A stretch of DNA of 64,000 nt from an uncultured Flavobacteriales bacterium (GCA_943788775.1 CALSRO010000008.1:62001-126000), one strand, 5' to 3'; positions 43,790-53,713 are shown, counted from the first letter of the stretch. Translations and numbers: made by a program. The notes: generated from the sequence alone by a model not told the origin.

Positions 43790-44056
43790 ATGAAAAAGTC
43801 AATATTAATCGCTGCGGCAGTAATGTTCTCGGCAGTGGGGTTTTCACAAACTGCTGAAACATCAGCAAAGCCGAAATCTGAAGCGCATTGTGCAGAAGGT
43901 AAGAAAGCTTGTTGTGCTGAAGGCGAGAAAAAGGCGTGTTGCGCCAAGGGTGAAACTGCGGAGGCAAAGTCCGATAAGGATATGGTTGATCCATTGAATG
44001 CTACTGATCCTCGTAAAAAGGAAAAGTCTGACAAGAAAAAAAGCAGTTCGCTTTAG
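43790..44056 (+). CDS. Small secreted Cys-rich protein (HCAEGKKACC repeats)
   Basis: The product has 88 residues with a signal peptide (MKKSILIAAAVMFSAVGFSQ). The mature chain is mostly Lys, Glu, Ala and Ser, with HCAEGKKACC followed by EGEKKACCAKGE, so five Cys in two or three short repeats. The CC pairs could bind metal or form disulfides. The family is seen as tiny ORFs in Bacteroidota, and I know no function. The next gene starts at the base after its stop. Confidence 0.65.
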   Translation: MKKSILIAAAVMFSAVGFSQTAETSAKPKSEAHCAEGKKACCAEGEKKACCAKGETAEAKSDKDMVDPLNATDPRKKEKSDKKKSSSL

Positions 44057-45103
44057 ATGAAAAATCAAAAATTTAAAAAAGGTGGCCTTTCAGCCGCCTT
44101 TTTTAATGTCCATTTTTTTCTATTACTCACCTTCTTTGTTGGATATGTCAATGAATCACTTGCACAGAAAAGCGATCTAAAATTCGTTTTCTACAACGTT
44201 GAAAACTTGTTTGATACAATTGACAATCCGTTAACCTTTGATGAAGATTTTACCCCACAAGGTAAATTGGTCTATGATTCTAAAAGGTTCACCACCAAAC
44301 TTGAAAACATCGCTTCGGTACTGAATTCAATTTCGCCAAATGAAGCACCTGCTATTATAGGATTATGTGAGGTGGAAAATAGGTTTGTATTAGAGGAGTT
44401 GGTTCAATTGCTGGAAGTAGGAACCTGGGATATCCTTCATTTTGAATCTCCTGATGGTCGAGGTATTGACAATGCCATTATTTACAATTTGGACAAAGTG
44501 ATTTTTGCGTCCTCAGCAGTGTATACTGTTGATCTTGGTTCAGGTGAGCGTCCCACAAGGGACATACTCTTTGGAGAGTTCACAACTATTGGAAACCATA
44601 AACCTATTGGTGTCTTTGTAAACCATTGGCCGTCAAGATACGGTGGAGTAGAAGCCACTGCATGGAAGCGAATGAAAGCATCGAATGCTCTGTCAAATGC
44701 CATCGAAGCGGAGCTCTTAAATACTCCTTCTCTTAATATAATATGTATGGGAGATTTTAACGATCATCCAGATGACCCAAGTCTAATGGCTTTAATAAAT
44801 TGCGATACAGGCTCGTGCCTTGTAAATCTATTCGAACAGTTTATCGATTCTATTCCGGGTACCTATGTTTACCGAGGTGAGTGGGGCGTACTGGATCAAA
44901 TTCTCGTAAACCAAGCAATATTTTTAGGTGAAAATGGGGTTCATGCCAAACAGGTGGATGCGGCTATATTTATAAGTGACTTCATGTTATATGAAAGTGC
45001 CAAATCAGGAGAGAAATTCCCCAGTAGGTCTTATAGTGGGGTAAAGTATTTTGGGGGCTACTCTGATCATTTACCCATTATTTTGACTTTACACCTTGAT
45101 TAG
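44057..45103 (+). CDS. Secreted endonuclease/exonuclease/phosphatase-family protein
   Basis: The product has 348 residues. A signal-like segment (FFNVHFFLLLTFFVGYVNESLA) is followed by the EEP fold: FVFYNVENLFDT, GLCEVENR (metal-binding Glu), VFVNHWPSRYGG (His), ICMGDFNDHPDDP (Asp/Asn), and GGYSDHLPIILTL (the final Asp-His). All catalytic positions are present, so it should cut DNA, RNA or phospholipid outside the cytoplasm. The ATG abuts the previous stop, and its first codons overlap a terminator-like hairpin. Confidence 0.88.
   Translation: MKNQKFKKGGLSAAFFNVHFFLLLTFFVGYVNESLAQKSDLKFVFYNVENLFDTIDNPLTFDEDFTPQGKLVYDSKRFTTKLENIASVLNSISPNEAPAIIGLCEVENRFVLEELVQLLEVGTWDILHFESPDGRGIDNAIIYNLDKVIFASSAVYTVDLGSGERPTRDILFGEFTTIGNHKPIGVFVNHWPSRYGGVEATAWKRMKASNALSNAIEAELLNTPSLNIICMGDFNDHPDDPSLMALINCDTGSCLVNLFEQFIDSIPGTYVYRGEWGVLDQILVNQAIFLGENGVHAKQVDAAIFISDFMLYESAKSGEKFPSRSYSGVKYFGGYSDHLPIILTLHLD
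44075..44104 (+). terminator. Terminator-like hairpin inside the start of the EEP gene
   Basis: A6 and ggtggc (44081-44086), a 6-nt loop, gccgcc (44093-44098) and T6 form a complete intrinsic terminator with one G-U pair. It lies within codons 7-16 of the 44057 gene. It probably ends the 43790 transcript and may act as an attenuator for the EEP gene. Confidence 0.65.
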
Positions 45104-45183
45104 GAATTCCTAAAAAACTATAAACCTTTTCATCATAGCGGGGTTGGAGTCAATATTACCTACCTTAGATACGTTTCAAATCA

Positions 45184-46755
45184 ATGAATAAACTACTCAT
45201 TATATTTTTCTGTGCTCTATCTAGTTTAAGTCTAGGTCAAAATGATATCAATAAGGACCTTGATAAACTAGAATTGTTTATCAAAAGCTTGGATCAGCGA
45301 TATGTAGATTCAATCGAGACCTCAGCAATCATTGAAAGTGGTATGAAGGCAATGCTTAAAGAGCTTGATCCACATTCTGTGTATTTCAGTCCTGAACAAT
45401 ACAAAGCTGCTAACGAGCCGCTTAAAGGGCAATTCAAGGGGATAGGAATTCGATATCAAGTCATTGATGATACGCTTACTGTCATTGAGGTCCTTGGAAA
45501 AAGCCCAGCAGAAAAGGGAGGACTATTGATTGGGGATCAGCTCATTGCGATAGGAACAGACACTCTGTCTGGGCAAAAAATGCGCTCGTCCAAAATGTCG
45601 GAGAGAATAAAAGATCCAATAAACACAGATCGTCCATTTTTGATCCAGCGTCAAAGTGAAAATGTGGAATTGGCTCTGGGGCGTGAAAACGTTACCGTTT
45701 CTAGTGTACCTGCTTATTTTATGTTGAACAAAGACGTAGGGTATATTAAGCTGAACCGATTTAGCTCAACCAGTTTAACTGACTTTCGCAATGCGCTTGA
45801 CGAATTAGAAAAAGAGGGGATGCAAGAGTTAATCTTTGATCTGCGTGGCAATAGCGGTGGCTACTTGAACGTGGCTATCCGAATCATAGACGAATTCTTA
45901 GAGGATCGAAAACTTATAGTTTACACGGAAGGTACGCACCAATCAAAAAAAGAAACTTATGCCACTTCGGGCGGTCGTTTCACTAAAGGGGACTTAGTAG
46001 TGCTGATTGATGAAAGATCGGCCTCGGCAAGTGAAATTGTGGCCGGTGCCGTTCAAGATTGGGACCGCGGATTGATCGTAGGTCGTAGATCTTATGGTAA
46101 AGGACTAGTTCAGCGTACCATCGAATTTGAAGATGGTTCTGCGATGCGACTCACAATTTCTCGTTATTATACTCCAACGGGTCGAAGTATACAACGCCCT
46201 TATGATGAAGGTGTAGACGCCTATAGAAAAGAACTTAGTGCTAGAAAGAAATCGGGTGAATTCTATTCCAAAGATTCCATGAAGCTGGATACTTCATTTG
46301 TCTATTTTACTCCCTCACGTAGAAAAGTATATGGTGGAGGAGGAATCGTTCCAGATGTGTTTATAGCCGCGGATACGGCAAATCCAAATCCAATTTGGTC
46401 GCAGATTAACAAGACCAATTTGCACTACTTGTACGCATTGAATTATGCACGAAATCGTCAGCAAGAGTTGGAAAAAACATATCCGACAATTTTAGATTAC
46501 TCGACCAATTTTGAGCTTTCAAGTACTGAAATGAGTGATTTAAAATCTATGCTCACACATCGTGGATTCGAGTTTACAGAGGAAGACTTTACCAGCGGCT
46601 ATGACGATTTGAAAAACTCTGTGGAGGGTCTCATCTCGCGATTTACCTATGGTTATACAGATCAAGTTTATTTCGTTCAGTCTAAGGATAAAGCGGTTAT
46701 GAGAGCCTTAGATGTGATTCAGAACGATACGTTTAGCGAACTTGGTTTGAGATGA
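45184..46755 (+). CDS. C-terminal-processing-type serine protease (S41, CtpA-like)
   Basis: The product has 523 residues with a signal peptide (MNKLLIIFFCALSSLSLG). A PDZ domain (GIGIRYQVIDDTLTVIEV, PAEKGGLLIGDQLIAIG) precedes the S41 domain: LIFDLRGNSGGYLNVAI, DERSASASEIVAGAVQDW (catalytic Ser) and GRRSYGKGLVQ (catalytic Lys). The long C-terminal tail is typical of Bacteroidota members. It cuts or matures periplasmic proteins. Its stop overlaps the next start (ATGA). Confidence 0.93.
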   Translation: MNKLLIIFFCALSSLSLGQNDINKDLDKLELFIKSLDQRYVDSIETSAIIESGMKAMLKELDPHSVYFSPEQYKAANEPLKGQFKGIGIRYQVIDDTLTVIEVLGKSPAEKGGLLIGDQLIAIGTDTLSGQKMRSSKMSERIKDPINTDRPFLIQRQSENVELALGRENVTVSSVPAYFMLNKDVGYIKLNRFSSTSLTDFRNALDELEKEGMQELIFDLRGNSGGYLNVAIRIIDEFLEDRKLIVYTEGTHQSKKETYATSGGRFTKGDLVVLIDERSASASEIVAGAVQDWDRGLIVGRRSYGKGLVQRTIEFEDGSAMRLTISRYYTPTGRSIQRPYDEGVDAYRKELSARKKSGEFYSKDSMKLDTSFVYFTPSRRKVYGGGGIVPDVFIAADTANPNPIWSQINKTNLHYLYALNYARNRQQELEKTYPTILDYSTNFELSSTEMSDLKSMLTHRGFEFTEEDFTSGYDDLKNSVEGLISRFTYGYTDQVYFVQSKDKAVMRALDVIQNDTFSELGLR

Positions 46756-47561
46756 TGAGACTCGATCATATTCTGGGTTTTGTGCTTCTAATGTGTGCAA
46801 TTCTACATTCCTTCGATGTGCGAGCGCAATCCACGACCAACCGATTTAAAACGGGTGAAAAGCTCAGTTATGGGGTTTATTATCATTTGATGGGAGTATG
46901 GGTGGCTGCGGGTGATGTCACTTTTTCAGTACAAGAGGACATATTCAAAGATCGATCGTGTTATAAATTCACTGGTTTTGGAAAAACACACAAACGCTAC
47001 GATTGGTTTTATAAGGTGAGAGACACCTATGAATCCTACGCGGACAAGAGCGGATTAGTCCCTTATCGTTTCAGAAGAGATGTCAATGAGGGTGATTACT
47101 ATTTTGTGGAGGATTGCATTTTTGATCATCCTGCGGAGCGGGTACTATCTGTGCTAAAAGTGAAAGAGCAGGACATTAAGGTGGATACATCCACATTGGA
47201 GCCGGAAAGCTTTGATGTACTTTCTATGATTTACCACGCTCGTAATTTGGATTTTGCGAGTTTCACGGTTGGCGATAGGATACCTATTAAAATGTTCATC
47301 GATCGCGAAACACATCCCTTGTTCATTCGGTTCTTGGGAACAGAGGTTTATGATCACAGTGAATTTGGAGAAGTGGAATGTTACGTGTTCAGCCCGCTTC
47401 TGGTTGAGGGAACGATCTTCCAATCAGGGGAGAAGATGAAGGTTTACGTTACCAAGGATAGCAGTGTAATCCCGATTTACGTAGAATCAGAAATTAGAGT
47501 AGGATCCATTCGCGCAGAGTTGACAGCGCATGAAGGATTGCTGGCGCCCCTGGGTCAGTGA
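46752..47561 (+). CDS. DUF3108 periplasmic protein
   Basis: The product has 269 residues with an N-terminal signal (MMRLDHILGFVLLMCAILHS). DUF3108 features are visible: GEKLSYGVYYHLMGVWVAAG, FKDRSCYKFTGFGKTHKRYDWFYKVRDTYES (split by short turns), and EVECYVFSPLLVEG. The family is a periplasmic beta-sandwich of unknown role. Translation is coupled to the S41 protease. The stop codon touches the convergent ferredoxin gene's stop without any gap. Confidence 0.85.
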   Translation: MMRLDHILGFVLLMCAILHSFDVRAQSTTNRFKTGEKLSYGVYYHLMGVWVAAGDVTFSVQEDIFKDRSCYKFTGFGKTHKRYDWFYKVRDTYESYADKSGLVPYRFRRDVNEGDYYFVEDCIFDHPAERVLSVLKVKEQDIKVDTSTLEPESFDVLSMIYHARNLDFASFTVGDRIPIKMFIDRETHPLFIRFLGTEVYDHSEFGEVECYVFSPLLVEGTIFQSGEKMKVYVTKDSSVIPIYVESEIRVGSIRAELTAHEGLLAPLGQ

Positions 47562-47837
47562 TTAGACATCATAGTTGATAACCACCTTGTCGGTCACTGG
47601 ATGCGCTTGACAAGTAACGATATATCCTTCTTCTAATTCGCCATCAGTCAAGACATGGTTCATTTCCATATCGACCTTTCCTTCTTCTAACTTGGCCATA
47701 CACGTGGAGCAAATTGCGCTGCGACAAGAATAAGGGGCATCTAATCCAGCCTTCAATGCTGCGTCTAATATTTTGTCTTTTGGATCGACTGTTATAGTGC
47801 GCTCCTTGCCGTCCATGATAATCGTAACCTCTGCCAT
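47562..47837 (-). CDS. Plant-type [2Fe-2S] ferredoxin
   Basis: The start at 47835-47837 (MAEVTIIMDGKERTITVD) gives 91 residues; an upstream ATG adds eleven. The cluster ligands are CRSAICSTCMAKL (three Cys: C-x4-C-x2-C) and a fourth Cys in GYIVTCQAHPVTDK. The fold resembles the C-terminal ferredoxin domain of PaaE-type reductases. No reductase is nearby, so the electron donor is unknown. Confidence 0.9.
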   Translation of the reverse strand: MAEVTIIMDGKERTITVDPKDKILDAALKAGLDAPYSCRSAICSTCMAKLEEGKVDMEMNHVLTDGELEEGYIVTCQAHPVTDKVVINYDV

Positions 47838-48054
47838 AACTGTATCTAATTCTATTATGCGATGAGCCAAAACTTTTGTTGCCAGAAACTTGCATTACCC
47901 ATCAAAAGCAAGTTCCAAATTGATCCTTCTGTTGCTAAGGGATGATCTCCTTTACAACCGCAGAAATACGTTCTTTTCTGTAATTATTCAAAGGGTTTTC
48001 GACAAGTAATCCAGATATTGATCTATCTCATGTTTTCATTTGAGGTTCCTTCGA

Positions 48055-48744
48055 TCAACTTTGCATATCTGTCCAAAATCCTTTTAGATCTGGGTAAGCC
48101 AGGGCCATGTCCAGTTCCTGTAAATAGGACTTTCTCTCAATTTCACGGGCTCCAAGGCTTTCTAAATGAGCGGTGTGTAATTGGCAATCGATAAAATGCA
48201 ACCGATGCTCAATCGCAAATGAGTGCAAATAATATAAAGCCACCTTAGAAGCATCAGTAACTCTACTAAACATCGATTCTCCAAAGAATGCACGACCGAG
48301 CGATACCCCATACAGTCCACCGACCAATTCTCCTGATTTCCAAATTTCGAAGCTGTGTGCGAATCCCATTTGGTGTAAGTTTTCATACGCTTCTACCATG
48401 TCTGGGGTCACCCAAGTGCCATCTTGTCCTTTTCTTTTCGTTTTACCGCAGAGTTCCATTGTCTGCTTGAAATGCTCATCAATGGAGAGTTGGAAACCAC
48501 CTTTTTCGATGGATTTTTTGAATGATTTACTCACCTTCAATTCATTGGGGTATAGTACCATTCTTTTTGGAGGACTCCACCATAATATGGGCTGATCGGC
48601 ATTATACCACGGAAATATTCCATTTTCATAGGCAAGAACGAGTCGTTCCGTACTTAAATCTCCACCTACGGCAAGCAATCCGTCAGGCTCGGCTAAATCG
48701 GGTAGAGGTAGTGAAACAGTATCGCTGAGTTGGTATACTGGCAT
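48055..48744 (-). CDS. aat: Leucyl/phenylalanyl-tRNA-protein transferase
   Basis: The product has 229 residues. Aat motifs are present: EPDGLLAVGGDLSTERLVLA, YENGIFPWYN, ILWWSPPKRMVL, and GGLYGVSLGRAFFGESMF. It transfers Leu or Phe to N-terminal Lys or Arg of proteins and so marks them for ClpAPS degradation (N-degron). Single gene. Confidence 0.93.
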   Translation of the reverse strand: MPVYQLSDTVSLPLPDLAEPDGLLAVGGDLSTERLVLAYENGIFPWYNADQPILWWSPPKRMVLYPNELKVSKSFKKSIEKGGFQLSIDEHFKQTMELCGKTKRKGQDGTWVTPDMVEAYENLHQMGFAHSFEIWKSGELVGGLYGVSLGRAFFGESMFSRVTDASKVALYYLHSFAIEHRLHFIDCQLHTAHLESLGAREIERKSYLQELDMALAYPDLKGFWTDMQS

Positions 48745-48937
48745 TGACTAAAATCAGTGATTTAATCTATTTAAAAATCAAATATTAAACAGTTCAGACT
48801 TAAACATACAAATCTGCAAAATCCTTATTCAACCGCATAGAGTGATAATAAATCCATGGAGCAAATGTCATTGTTACGGTCATGTCATTCACAATCGTTA
48901 TTATGGTGCCATAATCCCCTAATTAATGGTTTCTAAC

Positions 48938-50275
48938 ATGAATTTACAGCGAAACTCCCATCGAAATCTACGCGCACTAATCGTCACGTTTACCATTTTG
49001 ATTCATTTATCTTCCTGCAACGAAACCGAGAAACAGTCAACTCAAAATTTACCGATAGGTGAAGGGCAAGGAAACCCAGTTTTCGAGTTTACATCATACC
49101 CAATCGGTGAACCCGCACCAACAACAACAATTGCCCTAGCTGACATTAATAACGATAACTGGTTAGATATTATTCTTGGTAATGGAAGACATTCAGGTGG
49201 GCAAAATGGATACTTTCTCAATACTGGGAAATCGTCATTTGAAGGAATGGTTCAATTCGGCTATGAATACTCGCCAACAATAGGTATAGCAGCGGCTTAT
49301 ATTAATGATGATGATTTTATTGACTTGCTCGTTGGAAATGGCAGTTGTAAGGATAAGTATCCAAGTTGTGAACAAGTGCCTTCATTGGTCTTTTTGAATA
49401 CTGGCAATCCACCATATTTTATTGAGTCCAGCTCTGATTTTCCTAGCAAATTGAGAAGTGTTGCGCTAGGTGATTTTGGAACAGACGAGTTAACAGATGT
49501 ACTACTTGGCTCATCTAAAGGAGCGCCACAATCTGTGATAGGATACAAGAATCTTGGTCAAGGAAATTTTGATGAAAATGCGGATTTTGTATTGACTCAA
49601 TCAAGTGGCACAGCTGCTACTACTGCATTAGCGGTAGCTGACCTAAACAAGGATGGAATCAGCGATATAGTGGCTGGAAACCGAGGTAGCTGGAGTAGTT
49701 TTGAGTCTACAATTCACCCGCTGACGGTATTTTTCGGATTAGAACAAGGTGGTTTCTCGGATGGGCTAGCGTTAGATCTAGATATGCATTATCAAACGCT
49801 TGGTTTAGCACTAGCAGATATAAATAATGATGGATATCTAGATATTATTGCCGCACGCGGAGGTGAGACACCACCAAATTCGTCAGGGCAACAGAATAAA
49901 GTATATCTATTTAATGAAGCTTCTGGCGATTATGATGATAATTCGGCTATTCTATTTGGAACTGGAAATGATGCTTCTAGGGGGGTGGCAATTGCTGATA
50001 TGAATGATGATGGAAGATTGGACATACTGGTGAGTAATGAATGCGAAGCGAGCTATATATATCTACAGGATGAAAAGGGGTAGTTTCCTAGTGATCAATC
50101 TGCCTATGCGTTTTCTATTCCTAATACCAACGATTTAGATATTCGAGCAATTGCCGTTGCCGATCTGAATGAGGATAAAACAATGGATGTTATTCTGGGT
50201 GTTACCTGCTTAGAATCTAACTGCGGAAAATCAATAGGTTGCAGTTCTCAGGTTCTATTTCAAGTGAAGCAATAA
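48938..50275 (+). pseudogene. FG-GAP/VCBS-repeat lipoprotein with an in-frame TAG
   Basis: The ATG at 48938 begins a lipoprotein signal (RNLRALIVTFTILIHLSSC). Repeats of FG-GAP type follow (IALADINNDNWLDIILGNG, LAVADLNKDGISDIVAGN, LALADINNDGYLDIIAARGG). TAG at 50081-50083 interrupts the frame after YLQDEKG. The same frame continues 63 more codons with another repeat (IRAIAVADLNEDKTMDVILG) and ends at TAA 50273-50275. The natural gene therefore ends at 50275 and is broken at one codon. Its product would be a surface or periplasmic beta-propeller. Readthrough or sequence error are the alternatives. Confidence 0.8.
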
Positions 50276-50313
50276 TCTATATGAGCAGGCACTTAATGGT
50301 GGTAGCCATTTTT

Positions 50314-51291
50314 TTAAAAGTTTGCCAGGTTTGGTTTATTATCTAATACTTCTTCGATATTTTCCATTACATCCTCTGTGAGTTTAGAAACACCCTCGAT
50401 AGCTTGAAGATTTTGCTCTAATTGGGAAAGTTTTGTAGCACCAGTTATAACGGTGCTGACATTCGGGTTTTTAAGACACCACGCCAAAGCCATGTTTGCC
50501 ATTGAAATATTCAGATCAGTCGCAATTTTTTCGAGGGCTACAATTTTATTGATGTTCTGGTCATTCAGCATCTTTTCCCGAATCCATTGCAAATCGCTGA
50601 GGGTTAAACGCGACCCTTCAGGAATGCCATTGTTGTACTTACCGGTTAATAAACCACTGGCTAAAGGTGACCAGATGGTGGTGCCATAACCATAGTCGCG
50701 GAATAATTTATCAAACTCAGACTCCACTTTTCTGCGTACCAACATATTGTATTGTGGTTGCTCCATAGTAGGAGGAATCAAATGATTCATGCGAGCAATC
50801 ATGATAGCTTCTTGCACTTCTTGCGCACTCCATTCACTGGTTCCCCAGTAAAGTACTTTACCCTGCTCAATAAGGTTGTGCATCGCCCAAACCGTTTCCT
50901 CGATAGGTGTGTTTCTGTCTGGTCTATGACAGAAATAAAAGTCTAGATAATCTACCTGCAATCGTTTGAGTGCTGCGTGGCAAGCTTCAGTTACATGTTT
51001 TCTGCTCAAGCCGCGTTGATTTGGTAGTTCACCACCCCAAAAAACCTTGGACGACACCAAGTAGGTATCTCGATTCCAACCAGCATTCTTTAGGATTTCA
51101 CCCATCACAATTTCCGACTGCCCCTTGGCATACACTTCTGCGTTGTCAAAGAAATTCACGCCATTGTCATATGCGTATTCCATGCATTCTCGCGCAACTT
51201 TTTTATCTACTTGATTTCCAAAGGTTACCCACGATCCGAATGACAATGCACTTACTTGAACGCCTGCCTTACCTAGTCTTCTGTATTCCAT
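50314..51291 (-). CDS. Aldo/keto reductase (Kv-beta/YghZ-like)
   Basis: The ATG at 51289-51291 (MEYRRLGKAGVQVSALSFG) is chosen. The 325-residue product carries the AKR tetrad: Asp in VNFFDNAEVYAKG with Tyr, Lys in LVSSKVFWG, His in FYFCHRPD. NADPH-binding segments WSPLASGLLTGKYN and VSTVITGATKLSQLEQNL resemble voltage-gated potassium channel beta-subunit-like reductases. It reduces small aldehydes with NADPH; the physiological substrate is unknown. Single gene. Confidence 0.9.
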   Translation of the reverse strand: MEYRRLGKAGVQVSALSFGSWVTFGNQVDKKVARECMEYAYDNGVNFFDNAEVYAKGQSEIVMGEILKNAGWNRDTYLVSSKVFWGGELPNQRGLSRKHVTEACHAALKRLQVDYLDFYFCHRPDRNTPIEETVWAMHNLIEQGKVLYWGTSEWSAQEVQEAIMIARMNHLIPPTMEQPQYNMLVRRKVESEFDKLFRDYGYGTTIWSPLASGLLTGKYNNGIPEGSRLTLSDLQWIREKMLNDQNINKIVALEKIATDLNISMANMALAWCLKNPNVSTVITGATKLSQLEQNLQAIEGVSKLTEDVMENIEEVLDNKPNLANF

Positions 51292-51370
51292 GTTCAAAAA
51301 TTATGAGTCAAATGTATCAGTCTCCATGTCGAATTTGGATGTGAATTCCAGAAATCGTTGAAGGTTTTTG

Positions 51371-53542
51371 TTATTCCTGACCCGCTGTGTCTAAAGCCTG
51401 CTGCATGCTGATGCGCTCGCCATTTTTAAAGGCGATAACGTGTGCCCTTTGATAGCCAATGGCCTTTAATTCTTCTGCTTTATTCAATGCGGCTTTCATT
51501 GTTGAGTAGTGACCAACGGTGCATTCTTCTCCACCATTCGATCTATAAACGCTGAATTCAGATCCAAGCTTAGTCGGAAAACTTTCAAATGGTTCTTTTG
51601 ATCGCATAACACTTACCTCGAAATGGATGTTTGATCCATTGCTTTGATCAAGTTCCTCAATGACCATTTCAGCCTGACGCTTTTGATGTTCTGCGATTTG
51701 CAGCTCGCTGGTCAGGGATTTGTTTTTGGTTTCTGATTTTGACAATGCCAGTCGCAGGGAATCCCTTTCCCTCTGTATCTGCATCGATTCAGATTTGATT
51801 TCTTCAAAGGCAATTTCATTGCTCATCAACGCATTTTCCAACCTAGATTCAAGGCTATTCTGTTCAGCCTCCAGAGTTGCGATTTGTCGTTCTTGTGAGG
51901 CCAAGGAATCTGTCGCTTGCTTGATGCTTTCCTCTTTCATTGATATTTCACGGGTCATGGTTTTTAACGATGTCCGCGCTACTTCTTCTCTGTAATGACT
52001 GGTTTCTAATTCCTTTTGAAGTTGTCCAATTTCATTCTGTGCGTCAATTTCTTTTTGACTCAGTTTCTTCACTCGATACATGAGTTCGTGCGTTTCGTCC
52101 AACTGCCTGTTGGTAGCCGCTTCTAATGCCTTCAAATTCTTTTGGGTCTGTTCCCGCTGCTCCTCTAGGCTTGCTAATTCTTGATCTTTTTCTATCACCG
52201 AAGTCTTTAACTCCCTGTCTCTGTTTTCCAATTCTTCTAATTGTCTTTTTAGCTGTGCTAACTCTGCTTCCTCTTCTGGATTCCCAGTCGATCCGATGGT
52301 TTCAGCATTCAAACTATCTATTCTTCGTTCATAGGCATTGATGCGTTCATCTGTTGCGGCCAATTGTGTTCTGAGTTCTTCGTTTTCAATACTTCGGCTA
52401 GTGAGATTTTTCTCTAACGAATCAGACTTGAGTGCGAGCAATTCTTTTGTTTCGTTTAGTCGCTTGATTTTGTCATCTTGAAACTTTGCTTGTTCCTCTT
52501 GAACTTTCTGTTCTTTCAACCGCCATTCTAACTCTGATCTAAGTTTTTCTATTTCTTCTCCATTTTGCAAACCGCCATCAGCTAGCCTTTTTTGAAGTGA
52601 GTCAATTTGGGCGCGTTGAGATTTTTCTATTTTCTCTTTGCGTTCAAGATCATAAGCCAGCTTATTAGCTAAATTCATGGCTTTTGCCTGCGCTTGAAAC
52701 TGTTCAGACAGCTGCCGGCTCAATTCACTGGCATGTGCTCGAGCAGAATCAGATTCACGTCTGAGGCGGTCGTATTCAGCCTCCTGCATTGCAATCTCGT
52801 TCTGAATTTGCTGACCTGAGTTCTGAAGTTGATTTAAACGTTCACTGAGTTGACCGATTTGTTCTATCACCTCTGGATTCAACTCGGTGTTGGTGTTTTG
52901 AAGCGTCCTTTCCAATTGATTGAGTCGCTGAATGTTTTCTACTTCTTTGACCTGTTTCTCCTGAATATCAGCGCTCAGTTTGGCAATCAATTCGGATTTC
53001 ATAGCCACTTGCTTTTTCAAATAGCTGATTTCTGATTCTGCTTGTGTCAACTGATCCTTACCCATGAATCCCTCCATGGTCTCGATATCCGCTGGCGAAA
53101 CTTCTACACTAGCAGCAATTTCACTGTCTTGAAATTCTCGTCCGTTGCTTTTGGTACCCGATTGATCAATTTGGGCACGTATGTAAATCACCTCACTTTT
53201 TACATCGTTTCCCAGCTTAAAGGTCACGTATATCTCATCATGAAAAAGCCCATCGAGGCCTTCGGTCTTGAGCTTGGCTTTTACAAAACCATATTCACCA
53301 GATAGCACCTCGGATCTTGTATGTATAAACGATAGGGCAGGACTCACAGATCGAACGATGAGTATCGTCACGATTTCTTCTGTAGTGTTTCGAAACAAAA
53401 AATCCTGTTCAAAGGCTATGCTGCTTGGAGCGATGGTCCCGAAATCATGTTCCGTTTTATTGAAGACAATTCCTTTGTCCTGAGCAACAAGTTGCGCAGC
53501 AATAAAGCAAAGGCAGAGGGTTAAAAGTGACAATCGAAACAC
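51371..53542 (-). CDS. Long coiled-coil envelope protein: DUF1573-like N-terminus, SPOR-like C-terminus
   Basis: The product has 723 residues with a signal peptide (MFRLSLLTLCLCFIAAQLVA). The first 110 residues form an Ig-like DUF1573-type domain (GIVFNKTEHDFGTIAP, DFLFRNTTEEIVTILI). Residues about 160-630 are Glu/Leu/Lys/Gln-rich heptads, a long coiled coil. The last 85 residues (IHFEVSVMRSKEPFES to HVIAFKNGERISMQQAL) form a SPOR-like module with the same ending pattern as 39900-41333. It may be a periplasmic spacer bound to peptidoglycan. Role unknown. Confidence 0.75.
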   Translation of the reverse strand: MFRLSLLTLCLCFIAAQLVAQDKGIVFNKTEHDFGTIAPSSIAFEQDFLFRNTTEEIVTILIVRSVSPALSFIHTRSEVLSGEYGFVKAKLKTEGLDGLFHDEIYVTFKLGNDVKSEVIYIRAQIDQSGTKSNGREFQDSEIAASVEVSPADIETMEGFMGKDQLTQAESEISYLKKQVAMKSELIAKLSADIQEKQVKEVENIQRLNQLERTLQNTNTELNPEVIEQIGQLSERLNQLQNSGQQIQNEIAMQEAEYDRLRRESDSARAHASELSRQLSEQFQAQAKAMNLANKLAYDLERKEKIEKSQRAQIDSLQKRLADGGLQNGEEIEKLRSELEWRLKEQKVQEEQAKFQDDKIKRLNETKELLALKSDSLEKNLTSRSIENEELRTQLAATDERINAYERRIDSLNAETIGSTGNPEEEAELAQLKRQLEELENRDRELKTSVIEKDQELASLEEQREQTQKNLKALEAATNRQLDETHELMYRVKKLSQKEIDAQNEIGQLQKELETSHYREEVARTSLKTMTREISMKEESIKQATDSLASQERQIATLEAEQNSLESRLENALMSNEIAFEEIKSESMQIQRERDSLRLALSKSETKNKSLTSELQIAEHQKRQAEMVIEELDQSNGSNIHFEVSVMRSKEPFESFPTKLGSEFSVYRSNGGEECTVGHYSTMKAALNKAEELKAIGYQRAHVIAFKNGERISMQQALDTAGQE

Positions 53543-53713
53543 GTTTCGAAGGTAATGGCTGACTGAAGCTGGATTTGAATGTTGATCAGAGGATTATCAA
53601 CAGATTAACACACAATGAGATACTCAGTTTTCAATACTAAATACTCAATGTTCAATACCCAATAATCAAATACTGTAGCACTGATCTGTACCAAACTAAA
53701 AGGCACAAAAAAA

